A DNA stretch of 51,564 nucleotides from Massilibacteroides vaginae (GCF_900178525.1 NZ_FXDJ01000003.1:1-51564); one strand, 5' to 3'; positions 9,050 through 18,902 are shown, counted from the first letter of the stretch. The notes: generated by a model not told the origin, from the sequence alone. Numbers and translations: made by a program.

Positions 9050-10177
9050 TTACTCTCCCAGTGGATGAAAGTAACGCAGATCATAATCCGGCAATAATTC
9101 GGGATGGAAAATTTTCACCAGATCTTCCAACAGATAGTCCGGATGGATCGGCGTTTCTTCGTAATAAGAAACTTTCGCGGAGTTCGAGCCGAAAATAGTT
9201 CTGTTTTTAAACGCGTCAAAATGCTCATAAGGCGTATATTCACGACGCAAATCACGATAAGTAAGGTCTGTTGCATTGTGGTATTTTATAAGCCAAAGGT
9301 CCACATGTATCGCCTGATCAAGCACAGACTCGAAAGATAAAGGCAGACTTCCTCCTCCGGGTGTGTCTTTAAAGATATAATCAGCACCCGCATCGGCGTA
9401 AAGTTGAGCCATATAACTTTCTCCTGCAGGCACAAACCAGGTTGCACCGTAACGTTTTTCGGAAAGCACTGTCGGTTTATTCACAATAGCACCTGTTAAT
9501 GCTTTCAGTTCGTTATACCGTTGTTCTGTTTCCCTGAACAATGAATCGGCAAGTTCCACCTGATCAAACAACAAACCATAGAAACGAATCCACTCTGCGC
9601 GTCCAAGAGGTGAGTTTTCCATGTAATCGGCACCTTCAACAATCGGGATACCCAGTTTCTCCACTCCTCCATAGCCGGAGTTCTGGAAAGGTGAGGCTAT
9701 AATCATCTCCGTATTGCTATCGATGATCTTTTCTACATTAGGGCTTACAGCTTGCCCAAGGTCTGTAATTGAACCGTTTCGAATTCCTTCCCGAATAACA
9801 GGTGAGTTTATATATTCCGGTTCACATACCCCAATTACCTTGTCTAACTCTCCCAGAAGATCAACCATAGCAATATGAACAGCACCATACACTGCAATAT
9901 TTTTCACCGGAATACGAATAACAGTTCCTTGCGGAAGAGAAGCCGGCATTGGTTGCTCCCGGTTTATAAGAATATAACGTTGCAAAATCTTAGAACTATC
10001 CCAAGGATTAACTACTTCAGCAATGGTATATCCATCCTGCCCGGTTACGGTAAAGCCCGTAGCATAGCGAACAGAGTCCAAAGAAGCAACATCCCCTATC
10101 ACCCTTTCTTGCTTCCCCCCACAAGAGAGGAGAAGCAAGGAGAGTAATACTGTTAATTTTAAGCAGGGAAATTTCAT
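9050..10177 (-). CDS. btuF: Cobalamin/iron-type ABC substrate-binding lipoprotein (BtuF-like)
   Basis: A 375-residue periplasmic binding protein of the helical-backbone (TroA/BtuF/FhuD) class. Signal peptide with lipobox at LLLLSC, Cys19. The chain has the class hallmarks: VAVYG-like strand (IAVYGAVHIAMVDLLGELDKVIGV), an SPNVEKIIDSNTEMIIAS strand-helix, and a linker helix near DSLFRETEQRYNELKAL. Its ATG overlaps the btuG stop by 4 bp (10174-10177), so it is translationally coupled inside the riboswitch-controlled B12 operon, which is why I favour cobalamin over iron-siderophore. No permease or ATPase gene follows; the neighbour is convergent. Confidence 0.82.
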   Translation of the reverse strand: MKFPCLKLTVLLSLLLLSCGGKQERVIGDVASLDSVRYATGFTVTGQDGYTIAEVVNPWDSSKILQRYILINREQPMPASLPQGTVIRIPVKNIAVYGAVHIAMVDLLGELDKVIGVCEPEYINSPVIREGIRNGSITDLGQAVSPNVEKIIDSNTEMIIASPFQNSGYGGVEKLGIPIVEGADYMENSPLGRAEWIRFYGLLFDQVELADSLFRETEQRYNELKALTGAIVNKPTVLSEKRYGATWFVPAGESYMAQLYADAGADYIFKDTPGGGSLPLSFESVLDQAIHVDLWLIKYHNATDLTYRDLRREYTPYEHFDAFKNRTIFGSNSAKVSYYEETPIHPDYLLEDLVKIFHPELLPDYDLRYFHPLGE

Positions 10178-11274
10178 TGCTTATCGGATAAAAAACGTAC
10201 GCAAATGGGATTATTTCCGGAAAGCTTAACCTTTTTATCCAAAGAACCATCTGTTGAAATAATATAAAAATCGCCTGTCACATTATATAAACCAGCTGTT
10301 ATATATAATTCATTTGACTCCGGATTTACAAAAGTATAGGTTGCATTCTCAATAGATACGTTTGAGTTTACAAAATCTTTCTCTTCAAATTTAGCTGTTT
10401 TCAGGTTGTATTTTTTATAATCCGTATTCAATTTCACAAAAGAAGCATCCGTTGTAGCACTAATAATATAAAGGTAATCACCGTGCTTTTTCATACTTAA
10501 GCTGTTGTTTGTAATCAGCTCTTTTCTTTCTTTCGTTTTTGGATTTACACGCTGAATCGATTGTTTGATGTCAATGTAATCACCGGAGGATAAAACATAC
10601 AGCATTTTATCTTCTCCTGCCAGAATCATCGTTGGATTAATAACTACTTCGATTGTATCAGCCACCTCAAACGTGAGGATATCTACCGCTATTACTTTAT
10701 TATCATAATCAGGATAACTACCAAAAACCGTAGCATATAGACTGTCACCCAGAATACAGTGTTGTTCTATCCCTAATCCTACTTTCACACGTTTCTCTAC
10801 CGTATAATCAGTTGTGTCGATTTGGGAAAGAAAACCATCTTGCGTAGACACATAGATTTTTCCTCTATCAGCAGTTAGATAACGTGGCTTCTGCGGTATT
10901 TTGGCATCATCAATTAGTTTAATCTGTTGAAGTGATTTTCCGGTAAGATCTACTATTTCAAGTGTAGAGGCATCTGTTACAGCAATATACATTTTAGATC
11001 CATATATAATCATATCATTTGCGGTATCTCCCAATTCACGTCCATTTATGGATTTAAACACGTTTTGATTTAACTCTCCCGTCTCAAAATCATAAAAATC
11101 CAAAGTTCCCGAGCTTGTACCCATAGTTCCGCTATTCAATATATACGCACCATGTATACCGGTTTCAGGAGTTGGTTTCGGATCATCGTCGTCATCACTA
11201 CATGAAATTATAATAAACGGAAGGAACAAGTACGTCACTACTAATAACAGGTAATTTTTATTTTTCATATTCAT
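10174..11274 (-). CDS. btuG: BtuG-like surface cobalamin-capture lipoprotein (YncE-type propeller)
   Basis: A 366-residue lipoprotein with lipobox IISC (Cys25) followed at once by SDDDDD. Such an acidic run after the Cys is the Bacteroidetes lipoprotein export signal for the outer face of the outer membrane. The rest is a repeat-rich YncE-like beta-propeller (blades such as GSKMYIAVTDASTLEIVDL and DRGKIYVSTQDGFLSQID). Gene order riboswitch-btuB-btuG-btuF matches Bacteroides loci in which BtuG binds B12 tightly on the surface and hands it to BtuB. It lies 6 bp after btuB and overlaps btuF by 4 bp. The start could also be the Met two codons in. Confidence 0.82.
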   Translation of the reverse strand: MNMKNKNYLLLVVTYLFLPFIIISCSDDDDDPKPTPETGIHGAYILNSGTMGTSSGTLDFYDFETGELNQNVFKSINGRELGDTANDMIIYGSKMYIAVTDASTLEIVDLTGKSLQQIKLIDDAKIPQKPRYLTADRGKIYVSTQDGFLSQIDTTDYTVEKRVKVGLGIEQHCILGDSLYATVFGSYPDYDNKVIAVDILTFEVADTIEVVINPTMILAGEDKMLYVLSSGDYIDIKQSIQRVNPKTKERKELITNNSLSMKKHGDYLYIISATTDASFVKLNTDYKKYNLKTAKFEEKDFVNSNVSIENATYTFVNPESNELYITAGLYNVTGDFYIISTDGSLDKKVKLSGNNPICVRFLSDKQ

Positions 11275-11280
11275 ATATAA

Positions 11281-13275
11281 TTAAATGTTTAACATTACAT
11301 TAATTCGCCAGGAACGACCGGGCATAGGATAGAACTTTATAATATCATACGTTTTGTCGCCAATATTAAGCACTTCACCTTGTAAACGAAGTCTAGTTTT
11401 TCCAATATTAAAAGCTTTATTCAGGGAGATACTCTGTTCTACATAGCCTTCAATTCGATTTGCCTCAATATTCTGAGGCAATATATAACGTTCTCCTACT
11501 GCCGTTAAGCTATATGTGAAGTTTACTAATGGATTTTCAAAAGCTATCGAGGCAACACCCGAGTGTTTTGGTGTATATTGTATCTGATGGCGATAACTTT
11601 TTCCCTGCGGATCAGTTATATCAATGGCGTGTAGAAAACTGTAACTCGACGTCCAAACAAGCTGCATAGCAGTTGTAAGAGGTACTTCTCCCTGCAAATT
11701 AACATCCAGCCCTTTGCTCTCAACTTCGCCCAGGTTGATCATGCTCGATACATAAGTGCTTGGTGAAGCTACAATCTTATCTTCCGCTTTATTATAATAT
11801 ACATCAGCCGAAGCGGTCAGGTGCCGAAAGAAAATAAATTCTCCACTCCAAGTCAATCCTAAGTTATACTGTAAGGCACGTTCGGGTCTGAGATTTCGAT
11901 TACCGTAGCGGAGGTAATACAAATCAACAAACGTTGGTATTCGGAAAATATCTTTAAACGAAGCGCGTAAACGAAACGTGTTTTCCTCAAAAGGTCTCCA
12001 CGACAAACTTGCTGCAGGTGATAAACGTTTCTTGTCTGCCGGTTTATTACCGGATTTTACTTTATCAGCAATATAGGTACCAAGCAAACTCCCGGTAAAT
12101 GTAAAGCGTGTATTCTGGTATTTTGCGGCAAAGGCAGTTAACGATGTTATACGATGTGGCTCTGCCATGTTTGTAAAATTATTATCCAGTAAACTACGAG
12201 CAATATCAGAAGTCAGCGACAATGAGGATACTGTAAACGGACGATACAAAAATCCGGCAGAAAAATAATATTCCTGCTGCGTATTCCGATCTACCTGCAA
12301 ACCGTTCGGGTATTTATTATCAATATCCCTATATTTACTATACGTATAACTGTAACGGGCAGAGGATTGAAGCGCCATGCGATCGTTCATTTCTTTGCGA
12401 TACTGCACTTGACCGAAGAAGTTATTGTCCCACAAACGTTCTTTTGCGTAATCGTTATAGAAAACAACAGAGCCGGGTAAACCTCTTTCGGAATCGTAAT
12501 AATAAAGTTTACCTAGCAGTTCGCCACCGGCAACCTCTCCATAAAGGTTACCTTCCAAACGTAAAGATTGCACATCGCTATTCATTCGCTTTTCTTCGGT
12601 CACTAATTTTCCGTTTGTTAATGTAAAAGGGTATTCACCCTTCGCACTTACCCAGTCTGCACGGGTTGAAATGGACAATTTGTGCGTTAACCGGTGTTCA
12701 TATTGAACAGACGGCGTAAAAAGGCCAAAGGAGCCAGCACCTAAACGTGTAGAGAGGTTATAATTTTTACCGTTGAATACCGGTCGGGCAGTTTTAATTG
12801 ATAAAGCTCCGGCGGAAGCATACATACGAGCCGTCTGAAAAATATCATCGCTTTGCCCAATAGTTAAAGACACCTGCTCAACATTATCTAATGAGAAACG
12901 GCTGATATCCACTTGTCCGCTTTGTGCATCGGAAATAGTGATGCCATCATAACTAACTGCCGTATGCTGTGCACCGAAACTTCGTATAGAAACAGTTTTC
13001 AACCCTCCTATTCCACCATAATCCTTTATCGCAACTCCGGAAAAACGCTTAACAGCTTCAGACAAATCCTGTATCCCCAAGCGTTTAATTGATTCTGTTG
13101 TCATATACTGAACCGGTGTACTTGCACGATTCGCAGCTGGTCGCACTTTCTCAACCACTTCAACTTCAGAAAGCTGATGCAGTTTCATTGTATCAATTTG
13201 TTGACTATAAGCAATAGAAACAAATGTCCATGCACATAATAAACAAAGTAGTCTTTGTACGTAAAAAACACGCAT
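11281..13275 (-). CDS. btuB: TonB-dependent vitamin B12 receptor (BtuB-like)
   Basis: A 664-residue outer-membrane receptor: signal peptide 1-24, a TonB-box-like segment (LSEVEVVEK) near residue 35, a plug with LGIQDLSEAVKRFSGVAIKDYGG, and a 22-strand-type barrel ending in an aromatic-rich last strand. It has no N-terminal carboxypeptidase-like domain, unlike SusC-type receptors. A cobalamin riboswitch lies in its leader and btuG/btuF follow, which sets the substrate as B12 or related corrinoids with good confidence. Confidence 0.92.
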   Translation of the reverse strand: MRVFYVQRLLCLLCAWTFVSIAYSQQIDTMKLHQLSEVEVVEKVRPAANRASTPVQYMTTESIKRLGIQDLSEAVKRFSGVAIKDYGGIGGLKTVSIRSFGAQHTAVSYDGITISDAQSGQVDISRFSLDNVEQVSLTIGQSDDIFQTARMYASAGALSIKTARPVFNGKNYNLSTRLGAGSFGLFTPSVQYEHRLTHKLSISTRADWVSAKGEYPFTLTNGKLVTEEKRMNSDVQSLRLEGNLYGEVAGGELLGKLYYYDSERGLPGSVVFYNDYAKERLWDNNFFGQVQYRKEMNDRMALQSSARYSYTYSKYRDIDNKYPNGLQVDRNTQQEYYFSAGFLYRPFTVSSLSLTSDIARSLLDNNFTNMAEPHRITSLTAFAAKYQNTRFTFTGSLLGTYIADKVKSGNKPADKKRLSPAASLSWRPFEENTFRLRASFKDIFRIPTFVDLYYLRYGNRNLRPERALQYNLGLTWSGEFIFFRHLTASADVYYNKAEDKIVASPSTYVSSMINLGEVESKGLDVNLQGEVPLTTAMQLVWTSSYSFLHAIDITDPQGKSYRHQIQYTPKHSGVASIAFENPLVNFTYSLTAVGERYILPQNIEANRIEGYVEQSISLNKAFNIGKTRLRLQGEVLNIGDKTYDIIKFYPMPGRSWRINVMLNI

Positions 13276-13323
13276 AATATTCTTTGATTTACCGCTTCCT
13301 TTACCCGAGGTGACGTATAAAAC

Positions 13324-13500
13324 AAATTCAGGCAGGTTTTCTGGCTTGTTCTATCAGTCAGCGCCTTCCCATCCGAAGACAGTGGCTTTGAAGATTACTG
13401 ACCTTTATTCAGAACATACAGCTACGGGCACAGCTCCGGACTTGCACCGGATTCCCTTTTACTATGATTTCAAGAATTTGAAATCAATACACCTAAATTT
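13324..13500 (-). ncRNA. Cobalamin (adenosylcobalamin-type) riboswitch
   Basis: Read on the minus strand, the leader of btuB holds the cobalamin-riboswitch core: GGGAATCCGGTGCAAGTCCG, then GAGCTGTGCCCGTAGCTGTA, then GCCACTG, GGGAAGGCG and finally AGCCAGAAAACCTGCC (the B12 box). The ends pair as P1: AAATTTAGG (13492-13500) with CCTGAATTT (13324-13332). It lies 48 bases before the btuB ATG and should lower btuB-btuG-btuF expression when B12 is plentiful. Confidence 0.95.
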
Positions 13501-13507
13501 TCCAGAA

Positions 13508-13515
13508 CAAAGATA
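13508..13515 (-). promoter_or_regulatory. Predicted -7 box of btuB operon
   Basis: TATCTTTG on the minus strand matches TAnnTTTG and ends 7 bp before the riboswitch 5' end, so transcription would start right at the riboswitch P1 stem. I see no good -33 TTTG at the expected distance. Confidence 0.6.
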
Positions 13516-13538
13516 AGCAAAAAAGATTATAAAAGAAT

Positions 13539-13567
13539 AGAGACTACTCTATAAAGAGCAGCCTCTA
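13539..13567. terminator. Imperfect hairpin between btuB promoter and DUF6383 gene
   Basis: AGAGACTACTCT and AGAGCAGCCTCT pair around a short loop; on the minus strand the two mismatches become G-U pairs and the hairpin is followed by a loose T-rich stretch. It could stop read-through from the gene at 14053 before the btuB promoter. From 13568 to 13990 I see nothing else: AT-rich DNA without a gene. Confidence 0.4.
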
Positions 13568-13996
13568 CCTTTTTTTCTGTCTTCCTTCTTCACAGATTAC
13601 CGACAGTTAGAACTTTATTTTAACACTTAATATTAATGTATCATCTTTCTCCTTCTCAGGTTACTTCTTAATGCTCCTCTAAAAGAGAAACATTGATGAC
13701 AATTTAGAATTATTTGATTATAAACTCTGTTTTATTTTAAGTTGATTGCTGAGCAGTGAAGGAATTGTAATAGCTTATTATTACAATGAATCTTTGGATG
13801 TAAAAAATATTTACGTTCAAAAACTTGTAGGGCATAACATAAAAACCTGCCGAAAAACAACACTGTTAAGCAATTCAATTACAAATGTAATTAAAGAGAT
13901 GCATTCTTCCTAATCTTAATAACAAAAAAACAACATTAGCCTATAAAAAAACGATTATTTAGCATTTAAGAGCAAAATAATACATTTATAAAGAAC

Positions 13997-14024
13997 AATG
14001 GCCCTCCCAAACGGGAGAGCCATT
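13997..14024 (-). terminator. Hairpin terminator of the first DUF6383 gene
   Basis: On the minus strand AATGGCTCTCCC-GTTT-GGGAGGGCCATT forms a 12-bp stem with one G-U pair, starting 29 bp after the stop codon and followed by GTTCTTT. Strong stem, modest T-tract. Confidence 0.7.
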
Positions 14025-14052
14025 GCTATAGATTATAAACTAAGTTTATTTA

Positions 14053-17000
14053 TTATTTCACGATTGCTTTAACAGCATCTTCACCCTGAACGGCTACAAC
14101 TACGATTCCCTTAGGAGCAGCGATAGTTACGTCATCAGAAGTGATGATCTGGCTGGCAATTGTTTGTCCTAAGATATTGCTGATTGTTACAGACTTGTCT
14201 GCACCATTCTGAATTCTTACAACACCTGCTTCAGCAGTTACCTTAACACCGTTTGCAGCGTTAACATCTTCGTTAGCAACCGGAGTATCACCAGAGTTGT
14301 CAACTTCAACATTAAATCTTTCAGCGTCAGAAATTTTCTTTTCGTCAAATGCACCACGGCTGATTACAGGAACACCATTATGGATTTTCACCCATCCACC
14401 GACCATAGGAGCAATAGTTACACCATTACTATTTCTGTCGTTGATTTGTTTTCCGTTTTCACGTGCGCCTGATTCAGATTCGATAAAGAAGTTCTGAATT
14501 TGTTCTGCATAATCAATAGCATCTTCGTTTTCATACAAACGGAATGAGAATGCTACATCTTTGTGTGAGTTATTTCCTAAGTCAATCTTGCGAACAACTG
14601 CTTTAGAAGCTTCAAGTGCTTTGTAGCTGAAAGGAGATACTTTTACAAATTCAGTAGGATTGATGATATAAAGGATATCTGGATTTTCAGCGTTACGTAC
14701 AGCCCAAGTAAAGATCAAACGTTCCCACTGGTTGTCCCACATGTAGTTCTTACCAACTTTATCTAATTTCGTAGAATCAGTAGCATTGATTAACAAACGA
14801 CCAATTGAATATGGATCAGTTACTACAGGAGGTTCGCAATGACATTCGTCCTCGTCATCCCAAGATTCAGTTCCATCAACATATCTCAATGTAGACCACA
14901 ACAAATATTGAGGTTTAGGAGTTTCTTTCAGTGCACCTGCAATAGCTGGTCTTGCAACGTAAGCCGTATCAACGATCATTTGGATCGTACGTTGTGTTGC
15001 GTCGAAGTCAGATTTGTGTTTCTGGCCTAAGAAATTAATACCAAGTCCTTTTGAATATTTACTGTTAGCATCTTCATACAAGAAGTTGTTAGATTCGTTT
15101 ACACGGAAGAACTTCAATGTATCACGTAAATCAGCAGCTTTGTCTTTAGAATAGAAGTTATCGCTCTTAACCGCACCTTCTCTGTTGAATCTTCTGTAAA
15201 GAGGAGATTCGCTTTCGATTACAGAGAATGCAGAAGTTCTGATTTCATAATGATTCTGAGCTTTCACCCACATGTTATGGTCAGCAACACCAGCCTTAAC
15301 AGTAATTCTGTCTAAACCACCTGTCTGAACAAAATCAAAATCAGTAAATGAAGCTGTATCAACTAAAGCGTAGAAGTTTTCACCTTCTTTTGTATTATTT
15401 GTTTTCAAATAGAACACAGCGCTATCACCCTGACTGATATTACCTTCAAGATCACCAGAAGTTACAGCATAACGTTCTTCTTTATCAACAACAACAACTT
15501 TATTCGTATTATAGATCTTGTTTCCTTCTTTAATTTTCAGAACATAAGCAGATCTAACCAATTGTGCTGAATATTTTTTAGTTGTCCAAGCAGTTGGTTG
15601 ATAACCATAATCAACTGGTTTTACGCTCCAACCATTGTCAGCAGTATAGCTGTGGTGGTAAGGAACTAATTCAAACGCGTCTTTTGCATCAGTTACATGC
15701 AATAAAGAGTCATTCTGATCATTCTTAACCGACAAATATTTAGTCGCGTCAAGTTCGTGCAGATAGTTGAAAGTATACGTAGTTACCTGAGCAACATCAG
15801 CCGGAACATATTTGTAACCAAGATATTTATCTAATCTCTGTGCTTCAGGAACTTCAACAAATGAAGCCTTGTCGTCCAAAGAAACACCCTTAGTTGCAGT
15901 AACATTACCACCTAAAATATTAGTCTTGTCATCAGACCACAATTGAATTCCACCATACTTTATTCCTTCATATTCACGGTTAGTAAGTGTAATCATAGAA
16001 ATATTTTCCGGATCGATCAAACGAGATTTTTCTACAGCCCATTGGAAAGAAGGCATCTGGAATGGATCAACATTCTTTTCAAGTGTTACCCACTTAGCTA
16101 CATTAGTTGTAGTAGTATCCGTATAAATGGGAACCTGAAGATATTTACCTTCTGTATTTCTAATAACGAACAAACCTTCTAATGAAGTTCTGTTATCAGA
16201 TACATTACAACCTGTAAATCCAAAACCAATATGTGTTTGAACCGGTGTTTCACCAATTGTTAAACAATAAGTAGTATTCGTTAAGTTCTGAACAACTACA
16301 TAAGTTTTGTCATCAGCTCCTGCAGCAGGCACCTGATTGTGACCAGCAGCGATATCGGCTAACACATCATCAGATCCTTCATAAGTCCAAGTTTCCCAAG
16401 CACCATTACCTGTAAGAACATCACCTTTTATAGGTTTATAAACGTTTTCAACATTAATAATCATGCTGTCCGCGCTTGGCAAATACACCAAACGGAAGTG
16501 GTGTTGCTCTACCAATTCTAAAAGAGGAGAAGCTTCTGTTTTTAAAGCTTCGTATTCAGCTTTTTTAGAATAAGCAAACTTCAAGTAAGGATTACCTGCA
16601 ACGTTGTAAACAGTAGTGTCAACACGTAAATACTTAGTAGGATCAGCTTTGTCTGCCAAACGAAGATATTTTGAGCCACCTGCCAGATCAACATCTTCAG
16701 CAACAAATTTATCTTTCAACTGACTTGCTTCCAATTGATCGCTTGTAGGATCAATAAAATTGAATCCCTTAGCAACAGTTGAAGTTGTTGAGCCAAACAT
16801 AGTATTGAAATCTTCCGCAGTAAGTACAAGAGGAGCAGCGTCAAACAAGAAACCTTCAAACAATGTATTTGTAAGTGGGGTTGGAAGTTGACCTACAGCC
16901 GGAGCTTTTACAATTTCCACAAACATCTGACCGGCACCGTCATACGTCAACACTGCCACAGAGTCTTTCGTAGTAGGTAGATAAGACATCAAATAGTTTA

Positions 17001-17430
17001 CTGTAGCATCCATTCCTTCCTGATATGTAGAAGAGAATCTCCAAGAAGACACATCAGAGTAAGTAAGTTCGGCTTCATAAACTGTATCGCCAGTAGCAAT
17101 ATAAGGTGCTAAATCAACACCTAAAGCGATTCCTTTCGCCTTGTTTTCAAATGAGAACTCAGGATAAGTTGAAGTTACTGGTTTAGCAGCGTTAACACAC
17201 CATACACCGGCAGCTAAAGTTTCTGCGGTTCCAAGCTTAAGTAAATTGTCCGCATCCGGATAAATGTAGTTAGCAGCATCCTTGGCGATGTGATACAACT
17301 TACCTTGCTGCAACGCGTCTGTATGCTTTTCACCTGCAGAGATACCTGAAGCACTCTGAGCAGAAGCAGGCACAGCAGCACCTACAAGGAATGCAGCAGC
17401 AGCCAATAAAGTAAAAAACTTTTTCTTCAT
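14053..17430 (-). CDS. Large exported protein with DUF6383-like C-terminal domain
   Basis: A 1125-residue exported protein of unknown function. Signal peptide MKKKFFTLLAAAAFLVGAAV, cleavage after ASAQ near 25. The body is long, beta-rich and repetitive, with strands such as KYLRLADKADPTKYLRV and recurring YxLV/YxL motifs. An insert CHCEPP sits near residue 870. The last 75 residues (VTISNILGQTIASQ...KGIVVVAVQGEDAVKAIVK) form a small beta-domain that ends in a basic tail, like DUF6383 and reminiscent of type IX secretion sorting domains. The same domain ends the protein at 47071-51189. It stands as a single gene with its own promoter and terminator; surface localisation is inference. Confidence 0.8.
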   Translation of the reverse strand: MKKKFFTLLAAAAFLVGAAVPASAQSASGISAGEKHTDALQQGKLYHIAKDAANYIYPDADNLLKLGTAETLAAGVWCVNAAKPVTSTYPEFSFENKAKGIALGVDLAPYIATGDTVYEAELTYSDVSSWRFSSTYQEGMDATVNYLMSYLPTTKDSVAVLTYDGAGQMFVEIVKAPAVGQLPTPLTNTLFEGFLFDAAPLVLTAEDFNTMFGSTTSTVAKGFNFIDPTSDQLEASQLKDKFVAEDVDLAGGSKYLRLADKADPTKYLRVDTTVYNVAGNPYLKFAYSKKAEYEALKTEASPLLELVEQHHFRLVYLPSADSMIINVENVYKPIKGDVLTGNGAWETWTYEGSDDVLADIAAGHNQVPAAGADDKTYVVVQNLTNTTYCLTIGETPVQTHIGFGFTGCNVSDNRTSLEGLFVIRNTEGKYLQVPIYTDTTTTNVAKWVTLEKNVDPFQMPSFQWAVEKSRLIDPENISMITLTNREYEGIKYGGIQLWSDDKTNILGGNVTATKGVSLDDKASFVEVPEAQRLDKYLGYKYVPADVAQVTTYTFNYLHELDATKYLSVKNDQNDSLLHVTDAKDAFELVPYHHSYTADNGWSVKPVDYGYQPTAWTTKKYSAQLVRSAYVLKIKEGNKIYNTNKVVVVDKEERYAVTSGDLEGNISQGDSAVFYLKTNNTKEGENFYALVDTASFTDFDFVQTGGLDRITVKAGVADHNMWVKAQNHYEIRTSAFSVIESESPLYRRFNREGAVKSDNFYSKDKAADLRDTLKFFRVNESNNFLYEDANSKYSKGLGINFLGQKHKSDFDATQRTIQMIVDTAYVARPAIAGALKETPKPQYLLWSTLRYVDGTESWDDEDECHCEPPVVTDPYSIGRLLINATDSTKLDKVGKNYMWDNQWERLIFTWAVRNAENPDILYIINPTEFVKVSPFSYKALEASKAVVRKIDLGNNSHKDVAFSFRLYENEDAIDYAEQIQNFFIESESGARENGKQINDRNSNGVTIAPMVGGWVKIHNGVPVISRGAFDEKKISDAERFNVEVDNSGDTPVANEDVNAANGVKVTAEAGVVRIQNGADKSVTISNILGQTIASQIITSDDVTIAAPKGIVVVAVQGEDAVKAIVK

Positions 17431-17545
17431 AATTGATAAATTAATATTAATAATAGAAATATAAACTATTCAAATTCAAAAAAACAACAGTAATAAGCAA
17501 ATCGTTCTTATGAAGAACGTCCAAAACAAATGATTTTTCAAGTAG

Positions 17546-17575
17546 CAAAATTAATGATTACTTTTATATAACCAA
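17546..17575 (-). promoter_or_regulatory. Promoter of the first DUF6383 gene
   Basis: On the minus strand TTG (17575-17573), 19 bp, then TAATTTTG (17553-17546) fits the Bacteroidales promoter. The leader of about 110 nt contains a small hairpin CGTTCTT-CAT-AAGAACG (17503-17519). The last 30 bases before the ATG resemble the leader of the other DUF6383 gene. Confidence 0.6.
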
Positions 17576-17670
17576 CCCTTTAAAGATAATTTTCCATATA
17601 CTTTAGGTCTTTATTATCTGTTTTTGCGGGATTATAGTACAAAAAGTAGGTTTTTAAGGACGAAACGTAT

Positions 17671-17708
17671 TTGCCTTAGCGTCAAGACCATTATTGACGC
17701 TAAGGCAA
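17671..17708 (-). terminator. Strong hairpin after the acyltransferase gene
   Basis: TTGCCTTAGCGTCAA (17671-17685) and TTGACGCTAAGGCAA (17694-17708) form a perfect 15-bp stem with an 8-base loop, 17 bp past the stop of the acyltransferase gene. No T-tract follows on the minus strand, so it may be a 3'-end stabiliser or factor-assisted terminator. Confidence 0.6.
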
Positions 17709-17724
17709 AATGTATCCATTGATG

Positions 17725-18888
17725 TTATTCAACCGTTTCCAGGTGATTTTTCAATGGATTGGAATACATTTCCAGTATTTTATTCCGGAGATAGGATTCG
17801 TCTTTGTCCGGGATGATGATTTTATCTAATTGCTTTTGAAGATAGGCTTCAAATTCTTCTTTGTCTTTCTGACTGTAATTTACTTCAAAACGACGGGTTT
17901 TATTCAGCAGATCATAGGCTACATAGTTGGATGGATAAAACCGATAGTGCCGGTATATTTCCTTATCTATTATGGTAGCGATAGCGGAATAAAGTTCCCC
18001 TTTTTCCAAGGTCGGATCCAGCTCTTTCAGCTGACTGTTGATCGGGCTCCCCATTGTAAAGTGCACACGACCTTTATCATATAATATACCGGTTTCCATA
18101 CTTAACAGGTCGTCTCGCTGAGATTTCACGAAATCAGGATTGTCACGCTTCTGTTGGAATTCTTGCGCTTTCAGAAAATCACAAGGATCATACTCGTATG
18201 AAATAGAAACGGGAACAATATTCAAAGACATCAGATTCGTCAGGATATCGGCGTCTCCACCTATATTCAACATTTTCAAAATACTTCCCTGCGTTTTATC
18301 GTCGGAGTCTTTAGCACGCCCTTCACGCTGCGCGATCCAAACAGACTCTTTCGTTTCCTTGATCGTATGATGTATGTAGGCAGACAAGGTGCCGCTTACT
18401 TCCAACATCTGGCGTACAGAAACACCACGCTTCACAATAAAGCTGTTATTCAAACGCACTAATGTTTTAATCCAAGAACGGATCAACAGGTTATCACCAA
18501 TAGCAACCTGCGTCATTCCGTAGCCAACATCATACAGCATCACGTTAAGGAAAGCCGCATCAAGCACAATATCCCGGTGGTTTGAAATAAACATACAGGG
18601 AGAATTGTCTTCCGGAAGACGGGTTTTACCAGAAACAGTCAACGAAAACGTCGTCTTCCTGGCAACAGTCGAAACGGCGTCATAAGAGAGCAGGGACTTA
18701 AACTCCTCTTTTGTTTTACATGCTCTCATCACCTTCGAAAAAGCCTCCCAGTCCAAATCCGGCTTCAAGTAACGAAACGCTCTTTGAAAGTCTTCGTTTG
18801 TGATCAACTCTTCTATAGCGCCTTTTACCTCGTCGTTATTCACGGGACGAATGTCGTCGAAATTAAAGGATACCGATTCTTTATTCAT
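17725..18888 (-). CDS. PlsC-type glycerol-phosphate acyltransferase family protein
   Basis: A 387-residue protein of the lysophosphatidic acid/glycerol-phosphate acyltransferase fold. The catalytic motif is NHRDIVLD near residue 103, which places the Asp one residue further than the classic HX4D. Later motifs NSFIVKRG (near 148) and IAQREGRAKD (near 188) match the substrate-binding blocks. There is no transmembrane segment, so it probably works at the inner face of the membrane. It is the last gene of the PASTA-rluD-ddl operon, 14 bp after ddl. The exact acyl acceptor is not known. Confidence 0.8.
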   Translation of the reverse strand: MNKESVSFNFDDIRPVNNDEVKGAIEELITNEDFQRAFRYLKPDLDWEAFSKVMRACKTKEEFKSLLSYDAVSTVARKTTFSLTVSGKTRLPEDNSPCMFISNHRDIVLDAAFLNVMLYDVGYGMTQVAIGDNLLIRSWIKTLVRLNNSFIVKRGVSVRQMLEVSGTLSAYIHHTIKETKESVWIAQREGRAKDSDDKTQGSILKMLNIGGDADILTNLMSLNIVPVSISYEYDPCDFLKAQEFQQKRDNPDFVKSQRDDLLSMETGILYDKGRVHFTMGSPINSQLKELDPTLEKGELYSAIATIIDKEIYRHYRFYPSNYVAYDLLNKTRRFEVNYSQKDKEEFEAYLQKQLDKIIIPDKDESYLRNKILEMYSNPLKNHLETVE

Positions 18889-18902
18889 ATATATATTATT
18901 TT

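Noticed and set aside
13310-13516. 68-residue frame on the plus strand
   Set aside because: It lies exactly antisense to the cobalamin riboswitch and has no own signals.
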